The notes: a model not told the origin generated them from the sequence alone. DNA of 50,006 nt from Rheinheimera baltica DSM 14885 (GCF_000425345.1 NZ_AUDG01000031.1:1-50006), one strand, 5' to 3'; counted from the first letter of the stretch, positions 1-11,700 are shown. Translations and numbers: made by a program.

Positions 1-7
1 CAGTACA

Positions 8-640
8 CTACCCCTTATAAGGGAGCTTCTTTTTATCAAGCCCCCCTTTGTAATCACGAAGCCTATTAACATCAACATGGTTTGGCTCCCTATATTTTCC
101 ATTTTCTTTAGGATCAATATGATATGAACGACCAGTCTTCGGGTTTACATAACCCCCATAACCATTGAGCGGATCAGGTCCTGATTTACGGAAACCTTTG
201 TCCATAAACATTTTGTCAATTTCCTTAGCAGTCTTATTTTTAAATGGATTTCCCAGTCCTTTCCCTGAAGCCTTCTTCAGGGTACCCAGCTTATCAAACA
301 AGCCACCACCAACAGCGCCCATGGCGGCCGATGCTGCTACTTATCCAAAATCAACACAGCTAAAGGATTTACCCTCTACCAGCATTTGATACAGGATATC
401 GGCACCGGCACCGGCACCAAATACCGCACCAACAATAAACTGAGCAAATTGGCCGGTTGGGTCAATAAAGTTTACCGGGTCACCCAGTACATAACCGTAT
501 AAGTTACTGTCGCCACCGCCAAAGCGGATGGGGTCTTTGCTGGTCCAGCGGCCGGTTTGGGCGTCGTAATCGCGCGCACCAAAGCGGGTTAAACCGGTGT
601 CGGCACCATACAAGCCACCGGCCCAGCGAAGGCCTGAAAG
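8..640 (-). pseudogene. Displaced Rhs C-terminal tip 2, broken
   Basis: This is an Rhs 3' end without the rest of its gene. Reading leftwards from 640, it repeats the conserved Rhs core end ([19 protein letters not shown] and NFIDPTG), then a glycine/alanine-rich linker, then its own tip with the motifs GGYVNPKTGRSYHID and HVDVNRLRDYKG, ending at a TAG at 8-10. Two lesions are visible. One base is missing in the core repeat near 626 relative to the intact gene at 3157-3367. An in-frame TAA at 341-343 stands where the sister tip has GAA (VDFGEV). The frame on both sides of the TAA is the same, so this is one ORF with a nonsense codon and not two genes. No ATG or ribosome site opens it. Toxin-like tips with this HID/HVDVN pattern occur in other polymorphic toxins, but I cannot name the activity. 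Any partner immunity gene would lie left of the window. Confidence 0.75.
459..640 (-). repeat. Rhs core-end repeat, copy 3
   Basis: Direct repeat of the 3' core of the large rhs gene (3185-3367). It differs at scattered, mostly third-codon positions and lacks one base near 626. It supplies homology for recombining tip 2 onto the full gene. Confidence 0.85.
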
Positions 641-684
641 CCTTCCCTCTAGCTAGCATGGCTAATAGTCACACTCTTACATGG

Positions 685-1098
685 TTATTGCGTACTACAA
701 TTAGAAATCATCAATTGCAGCTCATCAGCAGACTTGTCGCCAATGATAAGACAACGGAACGTATTATTCCCTGGCATAGCTCCTGTATATAAAAAGTCCA
801 GAACATCGCACAATGGTTCACCTTCGTGAGACGTAGTAATGATATCTAACCATTCGTCGCTGCCGCTTTCGATTATTTCATCTATAACATCGTGCAGTGT
901 GTTTGCATACAAGCCCCAAAACATAAAAAACGAACAGCCAATGGCAATTGCATCTTTAACACTTGAGGCAACCAAACTTTCATCTACCGCGCAATCAGCA
1001 ATCAACAAACAGACTGACGGCGTAATTTGGCATGACTCTCTGGCAATGTGCTCTCCAAACGATAGATAAACAAAGTCGTGTCCTGATAACATTTCCAT
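685..1098 (-). CDS. DUF7684-like protein, possible immunity protein
   Basis: 137 residues, ATG start. The middle resembles the DUF7684 family: a GCSFFMFWG segment near residue 54 and an IITTSHEGEPLCDVLDFL segment near 88 match in spacing and kind the family's GCLYMMAWG and VMTTWHDDEPL signatures, as I recall them. Small proteins of this sort occur beside polymorphic toxins. It lies about 75 bp downstream of the putative tip 1 immunity gene and just upstream of tip 2, on the same strand. It may be an immunity protein whose toxin has been lost, or a second protector for tip 1. No signal peptide or membrane segment is visible, which suits a cytoplasmic role. The family call is from pattern memory; the immunity role is inferred from position. 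Confidence 0.6.
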   Translation of the reverse strand: MEMLSGHDFVYLSFGEHIARESCQITPSVCLLIADCAVDESLVASSVKDAIAIGCSFFMFWGLYANTLHDVIDEIIESGSDEWLDIITTSHEGEPLCDVLDFLYTGAMPGNNTFRCLIIGDKSADELQLMISNCSTQ

Positions 1099-1150
1099 AC
1101 CCTACCAAATAACATCTTCCAGCTGGATCAAACTAAACCAACTTCCCCAC

Positions 1151-1169
1151 TCAATTTGTAGCAAATTGA
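1151..1169. repeat. Short perfect inverted repeat
   Basis: TCAATTTG and CAAATTGA (8 bp arms, 3 nt loop) lie in the gap just after the gene ending at 1173. No T-run follows on the minus strand, so it is at best a weak terminator or an mRNA end hairpin. Confidence 0.4.
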
Positions 1170-1172
1170 AAG

Positions 1173-1529
1173 CTAGTCATATTTAGATAGTTCTTCGGAC
1201 AATTTAGCACTCAACAGCACCCTGATACCCTCGAAACTGTCCCCATCCCGCGACAGATTTTCCAAAAACGACACTGAAATAAGTTCTTTTAATTTCTCAT
1301 CGTCAGCAGCAAAAGCGCAGCCGATAAAATCAAGTAATCGTTTCAAAACTACCGAGTTTGGATCTCCGGCATAAAGTCTTTCAGAAAACCTGGTTACTTC
1401 TCCAATAAACACATGTTCAATCAGCTCATCATAGTCATCAATATGCTCCGCATAGACAATCGAAAGTTCAGAAACGGCTTCAAGAAGCAGTGTAATAAAT
1501 GTATCGTAGTTGATTGTCAGTGACATCAT
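1173..1529 (-). CDS. Putative immunity protein for Rhs tip 1
   Basis: 118 residues, mostly helical by composition and acidic (pairs such as DDYDELIEH and ADDEKLKEL), with no signal peptide. Its ATG overlaps the TGA of the toxin tip in an ATGA arrangement (1526-1529), which indicates translational coupling. A small acidic ORF that overlaps the stop of a variable Rhs tip is the classic position of a cognate immunity gene. I do not recognise a named family. A second ATG three bases in (1526) is possible, but the overlapping one fits coupling better. The base composition is AT-richer than in the housekeeping genes to the right, as usual for imported toxin-immunity cassettes. The function is inferred from context. 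Confidence 0.65.
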   Translation of the reverse strand: MMSLTINYDTFITLLLEAVSELSIVYAEHIDDYDELIEHVFIGEVTRFSERLYAGDPNSVVLKRLLDFIGCAFAADDEKLKELISVSFLENLSRDGDSFEGIRVLLSAKLSEELSKYD

Positions 1530-2158
1530 TTCCCGCCTCCAAGAGCATTGTTTATATCATTCAAAATTGCTTGAGCGGCACTACGATCTGACGGTGAAGC
1601 ATTTGGATTTTTCTTCAACCATTTGTTCAGTGCATTGGCGTATTGTTCACCTTTAGCAGTGTGAAATTTCCCGCCAACTGGATTACCAGTCAAGGCCTCG
1701 TGTCGAATAGCATCGGCAGTACTGCCAGTACCAATTGGCTTTTTTGTCTCAGCGCCTTTATACAAGTCTTTAACAAGGTTGTTCAATTTAGGATCTGTAA
1801 CAGTTGGCTTTGGTACCCCTCTTGTAACTTTCCTAAGCTTACCTAACTTATCAACAACCCCACCGCCCACTGCGCCCATGGCGGCGGCAAGCGCTACTTC
1901 GCCAAAATCAACACAGCCAAAGGATTTACCTTCCACCAGCATTTGATACAGGATATCGGCACCGGCACCAAATACCGCACCAACGATCACCTGCAGAATT
2001 TCCCCGGTTGGGTCAATAAAGTTTACCGGGTCGCCCAGTACGTAACCATACAGGTTACTGTCACCACCGCCAAAGCGGATAGGGTCTTTACTGGTCCAGC
2101 GGCCGGTTTGTGCATCGTAATCGCGTGCACCAAAGCGGGTTAAACCGGTATCGTCACC
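1526..2158 (-). CDS. Displaced Rhs C-terminal tip 1 (no 5' end)
   Basis: This open frame begins inside the Rhs core end ([15 protein letters not shown], then [11 protein letters not shown]) and continues through a linker homologous to those of the other two tips ([20 protein letters not shown]) into a distinct tip of about 95 residues with [19 protein letters not shown] and [18 protein letters not shown]. It ends at a TGA overlapping the next gene. The frame opens at a TAA in the hairpin at 2159-2190 and has no ATG. The only plausible internal start is GTG at 1990, with GGGGA about 11 bases ahead. It is therefore a silent cassette or a weakly expressed free toxin. The tip looks soluble and lysine-rich, as cytoplasm-acting nuclease tips often are, but no catalytic class can be read from it. 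Unlike tip 2, it is uninterrupted. Confidence 0.7.
   Translation of the reverse strand, partial: GDDTGLTRFGARDYDAQTGRWTSKDPIRFGGGDSNLYGYVLGDPVNFIDPTGEILQVIVGAVFGAGADILYQMLVEGKSFGCVDFGEVALAAAMGAVGGGVVDKLGKLRKVTRGVPKPTVTDPKLNNLVKDLYKGAETKKPIGTGSTADAIRHEALTGNPVGGKFHTAKGEQYANALNKWLKKNPNASPSDRSAAQAILNDINNALGGGK
1982..2158 (-). repeat. Rhs core-end repeat, copy 2
   Basis: Direct repeat matching 3157-3333 of the large rhs gene, with the same reading frame and scattered silent differences. The match stops abruptly at the hairpin 2159-2190, which marks the recombination or insertion boundary. Confidence 0.85.
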
Positions 2159-2190
2159 AAAATAAAGCCGCTTTTAAGCGGCTTTATTTT
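2159..2190. terminator. Perfect bidirectional hairpin after immunity gene
   Basis: AAAATAAAGCCGCTT and its exact complement face each other with two bases between them (15 bp arms). The A and T tracts make it usable as an intrinsic terminator on both strands. It follows the immunity stop at 2202 and would shield tip 1 from transcription of the full rhs operon. Confidence 0.8.
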
Positions 2191-2201
2191 GGCTGGAAAA
2201 T

Positions 2202-2732
2202 TTACTCATCACTCCAAATATCATACCAATCGTAAACGTACACACCTTTCTGCGGTTTAACTATTTCGTCAATCGGCACATCATCCGGTAACGCTAGGAA
2301 CCAATAAAAGCCGTCTGACATATCTGAAAAACATGCTCCTGTTTTGACATCTTTTACTCCAACCTGCACGACGTCCCGCAGACTAAGTTGATATATATAT
2401 ACTTTTTCAATATTACTAAGCGTATTAAACTCTTTATCAACTAAGTAAGGCAAATCGATATTTGGAAGTAAATTACTGAACGCTGCTACTTTTTCATCAG
2501 GGGAGTTGAAATCGTCATCATCGAGGAAGAACTTCAAATGATGGGTATTAAACTCTCCCTCATTAAAATACTCGAAAAAATTAGATACAACCTCCAAAAA
2601 TTGCTGCTCAACAATATAATACTCTTCTGGGTAATGGCTTTGTCCAGCTTTTAAAAGCTCTGATCCAAGCATCCAGTCACTCATATAATCCGGGTTGTCA
2701 TAGTCATATTTGCAAACCTTAAAATACTGCAT
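2202..2732 (-). CDS. Putative immunity protein for the main Rhs toxin
   Basis: 176 residues, strongly acidic (for example FFLDDDDFNSPDEK near 69 and DVPIDEIV near 152) and rich in aromatics, with no signal peptide or membrane span, so probably cytoplasmic. Its ATG (2730-2732) lies one base from the TGA of the giant rhs gene, so the two are expected to be translated in series. This is the standard place for the protein that neutralises the Rhs tip, and the acidity suits binding a basic toxin such as the lysine-rich tip here. I do not recognise the family. It is noticeably AT-rich compared with the rhs shell, as expected for a gene exchanged together with the tip. It is followed 11 bases later by the hairpin at 2159-2190. 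Confidence 0.7.
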   Translation of the reverse strand: MQYFKVCKYDYDNPDYMSDWMLGSELLKAGQSHYPEEYYIVEQQFLEVVSNFFEYFNEGEFNTHHLKFFLDDDDFNSPDEKVAAFSNLLPNIDLPYLVDKEFNTLSNIEKVYIYQLSLRDVVQVGVKDVKTGACFSDMSDGFYWFLALPDDVPIDEIVKPQKGVYVYDWYDIWSDE

Positions 2733-2733
2733 A

Positions 2734-5700
2734 TCAACCGCCGATTTTATTCATATTTGCGTCATAAGAACCTAGCCTAGAGTCTTTCGACTTACGTCCG
2801 GCTTCAGCCTGCTTCTGATTTGCATAGCCTTTAAACATTTCAGGACCATGACCTGTATCTGATTTACCAATCCAAGCTGGATCAGCTTTCGGTTTGTGGA
2901 AAATAGGGCCATGTGAGTTACTGCCTTTCTCTACATAGCCATTTCTGGTTGCTGCTTCTCTCGCTTGTTTATTCGTATATTGAGATTTGGCGGTACCACG
3001 AATGCCACTTCGTGCGGCATTTCCACCCACTCCCCCGGTAAACGCACCTTGAAGCGCTGCCGCACCTACCTGCCAGTAGTCGACACAGCCCAGTGAGCGG
3101 CCTTCTATGACTACCTGGTACAGGAACTCTCTGGCGGCACCAAACAGCGCCCGGCCGACGATAACCTGCAGTATCTCCCCGGTGGGGTCAATAAAGTTTA
3201 CCGGGTCGCCCAGTACGTAACCGTATAAGTTACTATCGCCACCGCCAAAGCGGATGGGGTCTTTACTGGTCCAGCGGCCGGTTTGGGCATCATAATCCCG
3301 CGCACCAAAACGGGTTAAACCGGTGTCGGCATCATACAAGCCTCCGGCCCAGCCGAAGGGCTGAAAGCCCGGGTTGGTATCTTGCGTAACAATACCAAAT
3401 TCATCATAGCTAAGCTGCTGGGCTATGTCGCCAGTTTGGCTGTTTACCACCAGCCGCACCGAGCCTAACTGGTCGGTAATAATACGGTAAGTAACACCGC
3501 CTTTTACCATATAGTCTGGCACGTTGCCCAGGCTGCCATAGACAAAACGTGCAACCACGTTGTTATTGGCATCTAACTGCGCTACCGGGTTTAACTGGTC
3601 GCCATACAATAAACCATATTGCACTGTGCCATTTACCGTTTTACCTACCCGGCGGTTGCTGGCGTCAATCAGGTATTCAATGCTGGTAACACCTGCACCG
3701 CTATCAGGTAGCGTAACGCTTTGCAGGTTGCCAAACACATCGTACTGGTACTGGGTAACAGCATCACCGCACTGCTTTTGCTGCAACTCGCCATTGGCGC
3801 TGTAGCTGTAACTGCAGGTGCCATGCGTTAGCAGCCGGTCTTGCGCATCATAGCTTGCGCTTACCACGCCACTGCCGCTGGTTTTGCTTAGGCGGTTGTC
3901 GTTGGCGTCGAAGCTGTATTCTACCGTGTCGCCATTTCGCACTACCTTGTACAGGCGGCCATTACTGTTGTAGTGGTAATCGCTTACCACGGTGTCTGCG
4001 CCAACAATTTCGGTTTTACGCGTTATCCGCCCCAGGTTGTCGCGCACCAGTGCCATGCTATGCAGTGGCTGGCTGTTAAACCGGCTGGTTACGCTGTTTA
4101 ACTCGGCAAAGTCGTTGTGCTCAAGTACGCTAATGATATTGCCCAGTTGCGTAGCGGTTAACACGCCGCCTTGTTGCGCAGCCAGGGTAAGGTTTAGGTT
4201 ACCCGCAGCGGTAATTAAGCCATCGGCGTCATAGCTATAGTTAATGCAGTCAGTGCCGTTAATGCACTGCGCCGTTACCGCAAAGTCATTATTGTAGCTG
4301 TAACTTACTTCACCGTTTATCAGCCCGCTCCAGCTTTCGGTTAGCGGTAAATTACCGTCGTAGCTATAGCTGTTGTGTATACCATACGGCGAAGTTACTG
4401 CCGTTAACTGGCCATGCGTATTGTAGCTGTACGCGTAATCGCCCTGCGGCGCCTGCAGGCTTTGCAGCTGCGAGCTGCCCGTAGCGTAGCTAAAGTTAAT
4501 TTGCTGGCTGTCTGGCCGTGTTATACCGGTAAGCTTGCGGTCACGGTCGTAATGGTAATGCGTAGTGGCCACAGTGGCACCGGCTACTGCCGGCGGCGTA
4601 TAAGCCGACTCGTTACCCACACCGTTATAATGGAACTGGTGCGCCGGTTGGCCTGGCGGCGTTAAACTGCTAACGTTGCCGTTGCTGTCGTAGCTTAGTA
4701 CCAGTTCAGTGCCGTCCGGATACCGGGTTGAGGTAACCCGGCCCATTACATCGTAGCTGTACTCGGTAACATAACCCTCTGCATCAGTAACCGCGGTAAC
4801 ATTACCTTTGCCATGGGCGGCGTATTCAAACTGCGTTAGCCTGTCACCCGCATGCGTTTGCACTAAACGGCCACGGCTGTCATAGCGGTAATGCTCGGTT
4901 GCTAAACCACTTACCTGTACCGAGCTTAACAGCAGGGTTTGCGGGTCGTACTGGTACACCACTTCACGCTGTGCTGCACTCAGTTCGGTTTTAACCCCCG
5001 TAACAGCATCGTTATGAATGGTGCTGACTTTGCCATTGGTATTTATTGAAACCGTTACCCGGCTGGTGTCAGTGCCATTGCTGCCATACTGCTTTTGTAG
5101 CACCGTTTGCTGTTGCAAGCCCGATGGCATGGTATTGCTGATATTGGCCGGTATTGGCTGGCCGGTTACCGCATCGCGGGTTTTATCCACCACACTGCTT
5201 ACGCCGGCACTCTGGTAGCTGTTACGCAGGCCATCTGCTGCGCGAATGCTTTGCTGCAAACTATCGTCAGTAAAGCGGATACGCTGCTGCAAATCGCCGT
5301 TGCTAAGCTTAGACAACTGCGTTTCATACAGGTTATCTTCTGCCGTGGTATAGCCGTAGCGTAAATTACCGGTGTTAGTATCTCGCTCACTAAAGAAGCG
5401 CCAAATGCCGCCTTCGCTGTCATCGCTGTAGCTAATACGGCCGTGCTGGTCGTAGCCGCGGCTAAACAGGTGGCCGTTAGGGTCGCGTTTTTCAATGATT
5501 TGGCCATTAACGTTGCTAAAACTATAAGCACTGTTGTCCGCGTACTGCACACTGCGTAAGTCGTGCTGATGGTCAACAGTTAAACGGGTGATATAGCCGT
5601 CACTGGTTTCCAGCTCTGTCGCTACGCCATTGCTGTCGCGGCGAATGGTTAAGCTGTTATCAAACCTATCGCGCACTGCCACCAACTGGCCGGCACTGTT

Positions 5701-8700
5701 GTAGTCAAAGTGCATTAACACCTTGCCTGTTACCTGATCCAGCGTACGAACATGTTTGCCGCTGCGGTCAAACACATAAGGGCTCTTGATACTGGTTAAG
5801 TCGTTACGTACACAGCGGGCGTAGTATTGCTCGGTGTGCTCATAGCGGTGGTGCGAGTAACCGGCGCTTTCCAGAGCCCAGGCTTGAGTCGCTGCCGCCA
5901 TAACATTCGGCGTAGATGCCCAGTAAGGCCGACGGAAGTCAACCCCAGGTGACCAGGGCCTGCCCTGCTGCATTTCCGGCAAGCTGGTTTGATGCGAAAA
6001 TACAGTGTTTGGCAGGGCATAGCTAAGCTCGTTTACGTTAGGTAAGCGCCAGTCTTCAAAACCGGCGTGGTCTAGGTTTTCACAGTAATCAATAGCTTGC
6101 TGCCAGCCAAACTGCAAACTGCTGTTTGCCGGGCTGTCCTGCCACATTAGACCGGTGGCACTGTCTACCACCACCTCATCTGCGGGGCTGGCTTGCAGTT
6201 CGCGGCTGTATTTTTCGTCCAGCGGCTCGCCACTGACACATAGCGCCGGGATCATCCGGTTATCCGGGTTATAGGTGTTTTGCTTCCAGTAGCTTTGCAT
6301 TTCTGTGGTGTACATCGCCATAAACTGCACGTTAGCCGCTTTATCTATGGTGTATGCCACTTCTTTTGACGTCGGCAGGCGCCACGGCAGAGCTGTATCC
6401 GGGTTTTGTGGCAAGGCGGCACAATAGCTGTTTGCCTGCGCTTTGGTTGCAAAGCGCACGGCTGGGCTGGTTAGGTGCTGCCATTGCAAACCGGTAACAT
6501 TGTCCTGTACCGTGCCATGGCTGGTAATGCTATAGCTGATATCGGCACCAAATTGCTGGTAACTACCATCATCACCCGGGTATTGGCTTTCGGTTATTCC
6601 GGTTTTTAGCACCTTGCCGGCGGCTTCAACGTCCATCGTACTGCCGTCACCCAAATAAATACGGTTGAACGGGCTAAGTACATGGTGCTCAGACAATGAC
6701 CAACCATTGGCTATCGGGCTTTGCGGTATGTTAAACAGCGGCACTACGTTACTGCTCCAGCGCACATCGTTTTCACGGCCGGCCACATTGGTAACGGTTT
6801 GGCCCCACTGCGCCCAAGCCATAGGGAAGCTGCTTAACGGCTGGCCACTGCTGGCTGCGTTGCCCGAGCTTAAGTAAGCTGCAGGATACGCATAACCAAT
6901 ACGCAGTTGCGCACGAACGCCACCCTCAACCCGCTTACCTGCGGCGTTGTTGCCATCCCAGATAAACTCTACCTGCTGGTTAATCGCCGGAGCAAAGCGC
7001 TGCTCAAACAACCGCCCTGCCACTTCCAGCGTGGCAATCATCTCCACTACACCCGCAGGCAGCTCATCATCACTTACCGTGGCAGTAATTTTGTGCTGGT
7101 AGCCTGCAGTGCGTTGGCTGGAATAATGCAGTGCTATGCCCGTACCGGTAATGCCAATATCATCATGCAGTACCAGTGGTTTAGGAGTAACATAAGAGCC
7201 AACTGCGGTACATTCTTCAATATCCAGCTCGGTTTCACCATTGGCGTCGGCATCCGGATTATTTGGGTCACGCCCGTCTGAGCCGGCCGACCAATTCAAA
7301 TCATAGGGCGTCATATGGTCAAACGCGGCGCGCCATAGCGTATCGCCAGCAGCGTAACCGGTTAAGCCAATAGCTTCATCAGCTGTACTGCCGTCGCTAT
7401 TAATATCATCGGCGATGCCATCGTCGTTGTAATCAACACCGTCTACTGTGCCGTCGCCGTTAGTATCCAGCAGCCGCACTACCACACCATTGGGCGAGGC
7501 TATCCATTTCGAGATAGTGCGGTCGAAGTAACCTACCGGCACAATTTCACCCACAGGGAAACCGAGGAAGTTATCTAAGTACAGTACCACGTCAGCGTTG
7601 TAATGCACTGAGTCGGTGTAGTGAGTGCCATCAACATGTAAGTCTGACGCCCAGGTAAAGGCGGTTTCCGCAGGGAGTTCACCTGGCATTGAGGCCGGGG
7701 TTTCAAACTCGGTGGCGCTGAACATAAACTGCGATATCGGCCGACGCGCGCCGTTTTGGCTGCGGATCTCGGCTGAGGTAATGCCATTAAACACTACCGT
7801 AGCGCGGCGTTCGCCAAATTCATCGCTTATAACCGATGACTGGTGCACCTGCGCTGTACCGGCGGTTAAATCGATCAGGCTTTGTTTGCTGTCGCGTTCA
7901 AGCAAAGTGACATTTGGCAATGCCGCCCAGCTGCTACTGGCACCAATAGTGCTGCGCTGCAATACCACATAGCCCGGTTTTTCATACACGACGGTTTGCT
8001 CACCGGCCGGGCCAGCTAGCATAAAGCGGCCATCCGCATTGGTTTTAACCGAGCCGTATTCCGGCGCCTTTAACAGGCTTAGCTGCACGTCGGCCATTGG
8101 GTAGCCATAGCGGTCTTGCACCACACCGCTATATACCGCCACTGCCAACGGGTTAATACTGTGCACCGTCGCATTTTCAGCTATGTAAGCTTTTAATGGC
8201 TCAGCTTCAGTGCCATTTAACACTGTGGTATCGGCAGGTTCGCCAATGCTGATAACCACCCGGTTAGATTCAATACCGGCCAGACTAACCGATACCGTGG
8301 TATCGCCTGTTTGCTCGGCGTACAGCACACCATTTTGTACTGACACTACCGAGTACGCATCGGCTTTAAACTGCGCCAAGGCGGTTAAATCACGCTGGCT
8401 GCCGTCGCTGTAAATACCGGTTAGGCTTAACTGGGTGCTTTGGCCTACAGCCAAATGTACGCTGGCTGGGGTAATGGTTAATTGCCGCAAACCGCTAAGT
8501 TCAGCTTCATTTACATCCACCTCCAGCTGATGCACCGGGCAGCCTCGTGCCTGGCTAACATCCACCGTTTGAATGCGGCTGTTATCCCAGCTTGGCCCCT
8601 GGTCGATGGTTTTAAATACCGTTACTGCGCCATGCTTAATAACTGGATTAACGCCCGGCTGATATAAGCCTTTGGCCAGGCCAAAACCGACTACTCCTTC

Positions 8701-11700
8701 GGTGGTATTATCAGCATGGTTATCGTCTAAGCCGGTTTGTAGCAAGTGATTGCGGTGGCCCCACGGCGTGCCGTCGATACCAAAGGCGACAAACCAGTCT
8801 TTGTCGTAGTAAAGCCAGAAATAAATGGCTTTTGCCAATGCAATATTGTCGCTAATAGGGTTTGGATCTGTAGCACCAGCTACCGATTCTGGCTTGCTTA
8901 TAAAGCTATCGGCATTGGCACCAATATAGCTATGCGCCTGCATACGCTGCATTGGTGAGCGGCCATCGTTGTAATGGCCTATTACTTGATTGCGGCTTTG
9001 TATGTACGTGGCATACGTTTGCGCCACTTCTACCATGGCTGCATCAAAACCGGCATAAGGTTTAATACCCCGGGCTACCCGCTCGGCATTAACCAGATAC
9101 AGGCCTTTTTGCTGCACACTCATTGCATCCCACTGGGCTTGCTCAGGCATTAAAAGATACTGATGTACCGAAGGGTCCAAACTTCGGGCATAGTTAAAAG
9201 CGCGGGCGATATCGTCTACCGTTTCGGCATTGCCACCGGTCCAGGCGATATTGTCATCAGGATACAAACCGTTATATCCGCGATCATCAGTAACAGGTTG
9301 CACAGGGCAAACTGTTAACTCACGCGAAGGTAAAATAGTTAGTGCCACCGAGCTACTATCAGAGAAACCCAGCTCGGAAGTAACTTGCAACGTTAGCTGA
9401 TAAGTACCAGCCTGAGATAAGTTCAAGGTAACAACAGCCTGATCAGAAACGTATTCCTGGTCTAGCTGCCAGTTGTAACTTAGTTGCCCACTGATGATAG
9501 TGCTATTAAGTGCATTCAGCGTTAACTCAGTATCCAGATACGCCGATGTTGTACCGTCGATAACCGCAACAGGCACATAACCCGCTTCGAAGCTCACTTG
9601 AACATCACCGGTTAAGCCAATGTTATCTTCAACCTCCAAACGATATTGATGTAGTCCTGCTGCTATTGTATTCAGCACTAAAGTACTTTGTTCGCCAACC
9701 ATCATCTGTTCTGGCAATCGGTACCAACGGTAGGCCACAATTTCACCATCAGCATCGCTACTGGCGCTTGCATCCAATGTCAAATTTGAACCAACCGGTA
9801 ACACTGCAGGCACAGCAGCAATATGGGCTAGTGGAGGTTCTGCAGTGAAGGTAAACGCAACAATAACATCGCTGGTTAAGCCAGAGTTATCTTCAACTTC
9901 TAAACGATACTGATGTAAGCCTGCTGTCAGAGCATTCAGGACTAAGGTATTTTGTTCACCAACCAGTGTCTGCTCTGGCAAACGATACCAACGGTAGGCA
10001 ACAATTTCGCCATCGGCATCGCTGCTAGCGCTACCATCTAATGTTAATGCTGACCCCACCGGCAATGCTGTTGGCACAGCAGCAATATGAGCAACAGGTG
10101 GTTCTGCTGTAACAGTGAACTCAACAATGTGGCTTAGTACCCGGCCATCATCGTAGATAATTTCTAAGCGGTATTGCATCAGACCAGGCTGTGATGCTGT
10201 GACATTGATATTGTTACCTTCACCCAGTAATTGGTTGTCAGGCAATGAATACCAGCGAAACGCTTTAATTTCACCGTCAGTAAAATAACTGCCCGACGCA
10301 TCAAGCACTATGTTTTGCCCAACAGTTAAGCCTTCAGTAGGGATAGTAACAACAGGTACTGGTAGCGATTTAACATTTACGGTGACAATGTCAGGTGCAA
10401 TTTCGCTAAGGCCAATCTGGTCCCAAACTGTAAGTTCAATTTGATATTGTCCGGCCATATCAAAGCTGACATCTATAGCTTCACCTTCGCCTAAGATCTG
10501 CTGATTTGTCAGGCTCTTCCATTGGTAGCGAACTATTCTGCTTTCAGTTGCATAAGTACCTCCGGCATCTAACCGAATAGTGTCATTGGCATAAACCCCG
10601 TATTGCAAAGTAGTTACTTTAGCTACAGCCGGGCTGTATGTCCTTACGCAACGGGAATATCCGGTTAGAGGTACGCCATTACTGGGGTCTCGGTCAACTT
10701 GTGCCGTCATATCGAACACATAGTGCTCGTTTCCTCGCCGATACTTAAAATAAGTACCTTTGTTTGCTGACAACCAGCTACCGAAACTGTCGCCTGACAT
10801 CAACGGTAAGTACTTGAAAGAAAATGGCATTCTTGCACTACCATTGAAAAGACCACCGCCATTTTCGTCGAATAAAGACGCCAAAGTCTGCGACTCATAG
10901 TTATTCGGTAAACGCCAATCATCAAAACCTGCTAGATCAAGGTTTGCGCAGTACTGGGCCTGCTCTTCCCAAGCCAGACTCTCCTGCCCCAAAATCCTTG
11001 CTTGATCTTCCCAAAGTAGTAGGTGTGTAGAGTCAGCGACAACATCAAATAGAGTGGCGCGTACATATTTAGGCTGGTAAGGCTTTGCACCACTTACACA
11101 ACGAACATAAGCATGATCAGTTATGTTCAGTGATCTTGGGATGCGATCAACAATGGTTTCCCAACTACGGGTATCCGCGTAGTGTGTACCAAAGACTTTC
11201 TCAGCATGAAAACTTTTTTCATACCGCGATGACACCCAGCCAAATTTGAAAGCATCTTCATACTTACGAGTGTCCATGTTCGGAAGGTAGGCCAACTCTA
11301 GTCTTGTAGGAAGACGCCAATCCGTTATCCCTCCATGCTCCAGGTTCTGGCAGTATTGTTTCGCCCCGCCGTAAGATGTCTGAAGGTCCAACACTTCGGC
11401 ATTATCTTGCCACACTAAGTCCGATACTCTATCGCGTACCACTTCTCTGGCGTGATCCCGCTCAAATACCCGCTCGGTACCCAGGCGGGTTGATCCATCT
11501 TCCCGTGCACTATCAAATGTAATGGCCCCAGTCTTTGGAACTTTGGAGTAACCCGGAGGCACATTAGCCAGAGTGTGAAAGGTCTTCACTTCGATACTGT
11601 ACGATAGCTCAGAATACTTACCGTATTTGTCTTGTGCTCGAATAACAACGTCATGCGTACCCACTTGCTCAGCGTTAGGTTGCCACAGGATATCAGCCTG

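Noticed and set aside
8..613. Two separate small genes (8-322 and 341-613)
   Set aside because: They share one frame and are joined by a single TAA where the sister tip has GAA, so they are one broken ORF.
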